In this document: piece after piece, positions 6,925-10,728 of the stretch
Layout of the letters: each line of letters begins with the position of its first letter
Position numbering within the stretch: the first letter of the stretch is position 1
Source: an uncultured Eubacteriales bacterium
Lineage (GTDB): Bacteria; Bacillota; Clostridia; Peptostreptococcales; Anaerovoracaceae
Assembly (NCBI GenBank): GCA_902797195.1
Contig: CADBRY010000076.1
Span: forward strand, 1-10,728
Length of the DNA: 10,728 nt
Direction: 5' to 3'
Notes under the pieces: model-generated
Database searches by the model: none
Told to the model about the DNA's origin: nothing
Seen by the model: the letters and a program-made list of their open reading frames with translations, nothing else
Made by a program: the position numbers and the translations under genes

Positions 6925-9546
6925 ATGAAAAAATTTGTTTACTCATTCAATGAGGGTTCCAAGGATATGAGAGATCTCCTTGGAGGCAAGGGAGCCAACC
7001 TGGCTGAGATGACCAAGATCGGTCTTCCGGTACCTTTTGGATTCACGGTAACGACTGAAGCCTGCACAAGGTACTACGAAGAAGGCAAGACCATTGGTCA
7101 GGACATCGTGGATGATATCTTTGCACATATTGCAGACCTTGAAAATGTAAGCGGCAAGAAATTCGGTGATCCTGCCAATCCTCTTCTCGTTTCCGTACGT
7201 TCGGGAGCAAGGGTATCCATGCCCGGTATGATGGACACCATTTTGAATCTTGGTCTCAACGACGAGACGGTGGAAGGACTGTCCACCCTTACTGAGAACC
7301 CTCGCTTTGCATATGACAGCTACAGAAGATTTATCCAGATGTTCGGCGACGTGGTAATGGAAATATCCAAAACCAAGTTCGATGAGATCTTCGACGGACA
7401 GAAGGCCAAGAAGGGCGTGGAGTCCGATGTGGAACTTGAGACGGAAGATCTTAAGGAGATCATCACCGGCTACAAAGCTCTCTACAAAAAAGAGATCGGA
7501 TCCGACTTCCCACAGGATCCCAAGGATCAGCTCATGGAGGCTGTTGCAGCTGTATTCCGTTCATGGAACACTGAGAGAGCTATCCTTTACAGACAGATCA
7601 ACGACATTCCCGATAACATCGGAACCGCTGTAAACGTACAGTCCATGGTATTCGGCAACATGGGCGATACATCAGGCACAGGCGTTGCCTTTACAAGAAG
7701 CCCGGTCAACGGAGAAAAGGCAATCTTCGGTGAGTTCCTGGTAAACGCCCAGGGCGAAGACGTCGTTGCCGGAATCAGAACGCCTCAGCCCATCGCAGAG
7801 ATGGCACAGGCATTCCCGGATGTCTATGACAGCTTCGTTCAGATCGCCAACACCCTTGAAGAGCACTACAAGGATATGCAGGACATGGAGTTTACCGTAG
7901 AAAGAGGCAAGCTCTACATGCTCCAGACCAGAAACGGAAAGAGAACCGCGCCCTCCGCAGTAAAAATCGCTGTAGATCTTGTGGATGAGGGACTTATCGA
8001 CAAGGAAGAGGCTGTGATGAGGATCGAGCCTTCCCAGATCGATCAGCTGCTCCACCCCATGTTCGACGGAGACGAGCTGAAGTCCGCAGTTAAACTGGCC
8101 AAGGGCCTGCCCGCATCACCGGGCGCTGCCTGCGGTAAGATATACTTCACCGCATCCGATGCGGAAGCGGCTGTGGCAAACGGCGAAAAGGCCATCCTGG
8201 TTCGTCTGGAGACTTCTCCGGAAGACCTGGCAGGAATGGTCGCCGCTGAAGGTATCCTTACGGCAAGAGGCGGAATGACTTCCCACGCGGCTGTAGTGGC
8301 CAGAGGCATGGGCAAGTGCTGCGTATCGGGTTGTTCCGAAATAAAAGTCGACGAAGCAGGCAAGAAGCTGATCATCGGAGACGAAACATTCGCAGAGGGA
8401 GATTACATCTCACTTGACGGAACTGCAGGCGACGTGCTCAAGGGAGAGATCAAGACTGTACCCCCCGAACTTTCCGGAGACTTTGGAACGGTAATGGGAT
8501 GGGCCGACGAGATAAGAACTCTCAAGGTAAGGACCAACGCCGACAACCCGAGAGATGCACAGCAGGCTGTGGACTTCGGTGCAGAGGGTATCGGACTTTG
8601 CAGAACTGAGCACATGTTCTTCGAAGAAGAGCGTATCCCCGCCATCCGCCGCATGATAATGGCTGAGACCGAGGAAGAGAGAAGAGAGGCACTGAGCTTC
8701 CTCCTTCCCTATCAGAAGGGCGACTTCAAGGGCATTTACGAGGTTATGGGCGAGCGTCCTGTGACCATCAGACTCCTGGATCCCCCTCTCCACGAGTTCA
8801 TACCTCACACCGACGAGGAGCTTCGTGAGCTGGCGGACATGATCGGCAAACCCTATGAAAAACTGGCCAAGAAGGCAGAGGAACTCCATGAGTTCAACCC
8901 GATGCTGGGTCACAGAGGCTGCAGACTTGCCGTTACATATCCTGAGATCGCGGAAATGCAGGCTGAGGCCATCATAACTGCCGCCATCGAAGTAAGAAAA
9001 GAGAAGGGATACGACATCATTCCCGAAATCATGATCCCTCTGGTAGGTATGGAGAGCGAGCTTGCCAATGTAAAGGCAACGGTTGTCAAGACAATCGACA
9101 GAGTCTTCGAAAGAGAAGGAGTAAGCTTCGATTATCTGGTAGGTACCATGATCGAGATCCCGAGAGCTGCACTGACTGCAGACGAAATCGCCGAGGAGGC
9201 TGAATTCTTCTCCTTCGGAACCAATGACCTGACTCAGATGGGATTCGGCTTCTCAAGAGACGACACCGGCAACATCATCAAGGAATATGTGGATAAGGGA
9301 ATCCTGGGAGATGACCCCTTCCAGAGCCTGGATCAGACCGGTATCGGCAAACTGGTGAAGATGGCCGTGGAACTTGGTAAGGCTACCCGTCCCAACATCC
9401 ATCTTGGAATCTGCGGCGAGCACGGTGGCGATCCCAAGTCCATCGACTTCTGCCACAGAACGGGTCTGCAGTATGTATCCTGCTCACCTTTCAGAGTGCC
9501 TATCGCAAGACTTGCAGCAGCTCAGGCTGCCATCAGCAATAAATAA
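6925..9546 (+). CDS. ppdK: Pyruvate, phosphate dikinase
   Basis: 873 residues, essentially the family length (about 874). The enzyme catalyses ATP + Pi + pyruvate <-> AMP + PPi + PEP in the cytosol and in anaerobes can run toward either gluconeogenesis or PPi-linked glycolysis. The N-terminal ATP-grasp domain has GGKGANLAEM with Lys22 and VSVRSGARVSMPGMMDT with Arg92, plus GDTSGTGVAFTRSP. The swivelling phosphohistidine domain has GGMTSHAAVVARG with catalytic His454 and the regulatory threonine Thr452 two residues before it. The C-terminal TIM barrel has GTMIEIPRAAL, FFSFGTNDLTQM and GICGEHGGDP with catalytic-acid Cys830. All key residues are intact. More CGT/CGC arginine codons occur here than in neighbouring genes, consistent with high expression. 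No PDRP-type regulator (kinase/phosphotransferase of Thr452) is encoded in the window. ATG 6925 is 20 bases after the glyQS stop. Confidence 0.98.
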   Translation: MKKFVYSFNEGSKDMRDLLGGKGANLAEMTKIGLPVPFGFTVTTEACTRYYEEGKTIGQDIVDDIFAHIADLENVSGKKFGDPANPLLVSVRSGARVSMPGMMDTILNLGLNDETVEGLSTLTENPRFAYDSYRRFIQMFGDVVMEISKTKFDEIFDGQKAKKGVESDVELETEDLKEIITGYKALYKKEIGSDFPQDPKDQLMEAVAAVFRSWNTERAILYRQINDIPDNIGTAVNVQSMVFGNMGDTSGTGVAFTRSPVNGEKAIFGEFLVNAQGEDVVAGIRTPQPIAEMAQAFPDVYDSFVQIANTLEEHYKDMQDMEFTVERGKLYMLQTRNGKRTAPSAVKIAVDLVDEGLIDKEEAVMRIEPSQIDQLLHPMFDGDELKSAVKLAKGLPASPGAACGKIYFTASDAEAAVANGEKAILVRLETSPEDLAGMVAAEGILTARGGMTSHAAVVARGMGKCCVSGCSEIKVDEAGKKLIIGDETFAEGDYISLDGTAGDVLKGEIKTVPPELSGDFGTVMGWADEIRTLKVRTNADNPRDAQQAVDFGAEGIGLCRTEHMFFEEERIPAIRRMIMAETEEERREALSFLLPYQKGDFKGIYEVMGERPVTIRLLDPPLHEFIPHTDEELRELADMIGKPYEKLAKKAEELHEFNPMLGHRGCRLAVTYPEIAEMQAEAIITAAIEVRKEKGYDIIPEIMIPLVGMESELANVKATVVKTIDRVFEREGVSFDYLVGTMIEIPRAALTADEIAEEAEFFSFGTNDLTQMGFGFSRDDTGNIIKEYVDKGILGDDPFQSLDQTGIGKLVKMAVELGKATRPNIHLGICGEHGGDPKSIDFCHRTGLQYVSCSPFRVPIARLAAAQAAISNK

Positions 9547-9561
9547 GCGGGGCATATAAAC

Positions 9562-9585
9562 AAAACAGGAAATAAAACAGGGGAT
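9562..9585 (+). repeat. Short 12-bp imperfect tandem repeat after ppdK
   Basis: AAAACAGGAAAT (9562-9573) and AAAACAGGGGAT (9574-9585) agree at 10 of 12 positions. The second copy forms part of the 5' arm of the hairpin that follows. Probably a minor slippage product; no function can be read from it. Confidence 0.5.
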
Positions 9586-9620
9586 ATGGCCGGAGGGGTC
9601 ATATCCCTCTGTATATATTC
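9577..9620 (+). terminator. Imperfect hairpin downstream of ppdK, possible terminator
   Basis: ACAGGGGATATG (9577-9588) can pair with CATATCCC-T-CTGT (9600-9612), giving a 12-bp stem with a single bulged T (9608) and an 11-base loop. An A-rich stretch precedes it. The 3' flank reads ATATATTC rather than a proper run of T, so intrinsic termination would be weak. It starts 30 bases after the ppdK stop and is the only terminator-like structure in the window. It could instead be an mRNA 3'-end stabiliser or an attenuator in the leader of the next gene. Confidence 0.5.
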
Positions 9621-9627
9621 GAAAATA

Positions 9628-9665
9628 CATTTGCAAACAAAGGATTTCATTTGCAAACAAAGGAT
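9628..9665 (+). repeat. Two exact 18-bp direct repeats, each with an 8-bp palindrome, upstream of the PLP gene
   Basis: CATTTGCAAACAAAGGAT occurs at 9628-9645 and 9648-9665, a 20-base period. Each copy contains the perfect palindrome TTTGCAAA (9630-9637 and 9650-9657), placing the two dyad centres 20 bp apart, close to two helical turns. The second copy ends 13 bases before the ATG at 9679. This geometry is what a paired operator would look like; a simple tandem duplication is equally possible. I see no convincing sigma-A promoter in the gap, so the relation to a transcription start is unknown. Confidence 0.7.
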
Positions 9666-9667
9666 AA

Positions 9668-9672
9668 AGAGG
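9668..9672 (+). promoter_or_regulatory. Ribosome binding site of the PLP-enzyme gene
   Basis: AGAGG 6 bases before ATG 9679. The AAAGGA within the second 18-bp repeat is too far (about 15 bases) to be the main site. A TTG in frame at 9631 lies inside the first repeat and has no ribosome site, so ATG 9679 is preferred. Confidence 0.55.
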
Positions 9673-9678
9673 TCTTTG

Positions 9679-10728
9679 ATGACGACTAATAAGGGAGTTT
9701 CATATTTTACAGGTGAATACGGAAGCTTGGACAGCGTGTCATTTCACATGCCGGGACACAAGGGGGCGGATATTTTCAGGCGCTTTGGCCATGAAGCCCT
9801 GTTAAAGGATCATCCCGACCGTGACATCACCGAGATCCACGGAGCGGACAATCTTTTTCAGCCTGAGGGGATAATAGGGGAGACTATGGAGAAATACATG
9901 AAGCTATACCATTCGAGCGCTTCATATCTCCTTGTCAACGGAAGCAGTGGCGGACTTATCGCAGCTGTCATGGCCTGTGTCAGACCGGGGGAAAAGCTCA
10001 TTATGGCCAGGAACTGCCACAAATCCGTTTTCAACGCACTGCGCCTGGGCGGAGTGGTGCCGGTATTCGCATATCCCGAGATTATTGAGGAATACGGCAT
10101 TTCAGGAGCTGTAAGCGTGGAGCATATTTCGGAGCTTGTGGAGGAGCATCCCGATGCAAAGGCGATCATTCTGCCAAGCCCGAACTACTACGGTATATGC
10201 AGCGACATAGCGGGTATCGCAGACATTGCTCATAAGGCCGGGATGACGCTTATAGTGGATCAGGCTCACGGAGCACATCTTAAGTTTTTTGAAAGAGCCG
10301 GTGCCTCCGGATCCGTAAGAGGAGAGGCTCTCGATGACGCAGGAGCCGTAAGAGGAGAGGCCCCTGATGACGCAGGAGCCGTAAGAGGAGAGGCCCCTGA
10401 TGACGCCGGTGCCTCCGGATCCGTAAGCATGCCTCCAAGCGCGGAAAGCTCCGGCGCAGATCTTGTTATAAACAGCACCCATAAGACTCTGTGCTCCCTT
10501 ACCCAAAGTGCGGTATTAAATGTCTTGAGGGCAGATAACCATGTGACTCCCGATCCCTTTGTCCTTGAGGACAGGCTCCAGATGATACAGAGCACCAGCC
10601 CTTCATACATTCTGATGGAATCTCTTGATGTAAACGCTGACATATTGGCAGATCACGGAGATGAGCTGATCAAAGAGTGGGCAGCGAATCTGGAGATGTT
10701 CTACGGAGAAGCATCAAATATTCCGGGA
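9679..10728 (+). CDS. Orn/Lys/Arg decarboxylase-family PLP enzyme with repeat insertion (3' partial)
   Basis: The first 350 codons of a fold-type I PLP enzyme; the frame is open to the window end, and relatives are about 470-490 residues. Family motifs appear in order: SFHMPGHKGAD (residues ~21-31), ITEIHGADNLFQPEGII, YLLVNGSSGG, MARNCHKSVFNAL, ILPSPNYYGICSDI, VDQAHGAH (Asp194, His197) and NSTHKTL with the Schiff-base lysine Lys269. Relatives usually have DEAHGAH, so Gln195 is a small departure. Substrate (lysine, arginine or ornithine; cadaverine or polyamine synthesis) cannot be told from sequence. The oddity is residues 207-250, an Ala/Gly/Asp/Arg/Glu-rich repeat stretch between the DQAHGAH and STHK motifs that makes this interval about 44 residues longer than I expect. 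It comprises three 11-residue units and lacks hydrophobic core residues, so it should form a flexible surface loop. The frame and flanking motifs are intact, so the gene is probably functional. Confidence 0.9.
   Translation, partial: MTTNKGVSYFTGEYGSLDSVSFHMPGHKGADIFRRFGHEALLKDHPDRDITEIHGADNLFQPEGIIGETMEKYMKLYHSSASYLLVNGSSGGLIAAVMACVRPGEKLIMARNCHKSVFNALRLGGVVPVFAYPEIIEEYGISGAVSVEHISELVEEHPDAKAIILPSPNYYGICSDIAGIADIAHKAGMTLIVDQAHGAHLKFFERAGASGSVRGEALDDAGAVRGEAPDDAGAVRGEAPDDAGASGSVSMPPSAESSGADLVINSTHKTLCSLTQSAVLNVLRADNHVTPDPFVLEDRLQMIQSTSPSYILMESLDVNADILADHGDELIKEWAANLEMFYGEASNIPG
10297..10427 (+). repeat. In-frame 33-bp tandem repeat array bounded by 23-bp direct repeats
   Basis: Three 33-bp units at 10315-10347, 10348-10380 and 10381-10413 encode VRGEALDDAGA, VRGEAPDDAGA and VRGEAPDDAGA. 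Units 1 and 2 differ at 3 bases (GCTCTC versus GCCCCT); units 2 and 3 differ only at the third positions of two codons near the end. An exact 23-bp direct repeat, coding AGASGSV plus two bases, occurs at 10297-10319 and 10405-10427, exactly 108 bases (36 codons) apart, overlapping the array ends. Such near-identity at DNA level indicates recent duplication. All unit sizes are multiples of three, so copy-number change would not break the reading frame. Confidence 0.93.

Noticed and set aside
9591..9619. TATATT (9614-9619) as a -10 for the PLP gene
   Set aside because: No -35-like hexamer at 16-18 bases upstream (sequence there is CGGAGG), and it overlaps the 3' flank of the hairpin.
9628..9665. 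Paired repeats as the start of a CRISPR array or an attachment site
   Set aside because: Only two copies with a 2-base gap, no spacers, no cas or integrase genes nearby.
9666..9677. AAAGAGGTCTTT inverted repeat over the ribosome site of the PLP gene
   Set aside because: The stem is at most 4 bp with a 4-base loop, too weak to hide the ribosome site convincingly.
10102..10643. Minus-strand frames with Gly/Ser-rich repeats opposite the PLP gene
   Set aside because: They merely mirror the 33-bp coding array; the + frame carries all the family motifs.

Overview
The window is a densely packed bacterial chromosome segment. Ten genes all lie on the + strand, the first entering from outside the window and the last leaving it. 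Gene content and order (phoH, ybeY, cdd, era, recO, then a dimeric glycyl-tRNA synthetase and pyruvate phosphate dikinase), AGGAGG-type ribosome sites, frequent AGA/AGG arginine codons, and an Orn/Lys/Arg-decarboxylase-fold protein of the type common in Gram-positives all point to an anaerobic member of the Bacillota, class Clostridia. Base composition looks close to half G+C by eye. I cannot place it to genus.

Layout. Positions 1-4656 hold the end of a COG2509-type FAD-dependent protein, then phoH-ybeY-cdd-era-recO with three 4-base ATGA stop/start overlaps, so they are almost certainly co-transcribed and in part translationally coupled. Positions 4679-9546 continue with a DUF4342-type protein carrying a long charged helical tail, glycyl-tRNA synthetase and pyruvate phosphate dikinase, spaced 18-22 bases apart. 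A promoter-like sequence inside the 3' end of recO could drive this second block separately. The only sizeable non-coding gap (9547-9678) holds an imperfect hairpin and an 18-bp direct repeat in front of a PLP-dependent decarboxylase-family gene, which is cut by the window end.

How the genes fit together. PhoH, YbeY and Era share a theme of 16S rRNA and 30S subunit maturation. Cdd salvages pyrimidines, RecO acts in recombinational repair, GlyRS charges tRNA-Gly, and PPDK interconverts pyruvate and PEP. Compared with the Bacillus subtilis arrangement as I remember it, yqfF/pgpH (between phoH and ybeY), dgkA (between ybeY and cdd), and the ccpN-yqfL pair after glyS are absent, and ppdK sits directly after the synthetase gene.

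No RNA genes, CRISPR arrays, insertion sequences, prophage or defence genes were seen, and I found no complete novel system. The most unusual signals are: (1) an in-frame 33-bp tandem repeat array, bounded by exact 23-bp direct repeats, inserted between two active-site motifs of the PLP enzyme; (2) the paired 18-bp repeats, each with an 8-bp palindrome, upstream of that gene; and (3) the 18-residue (54-bp) amphipathic helix repeats in the DUF4342 protein.
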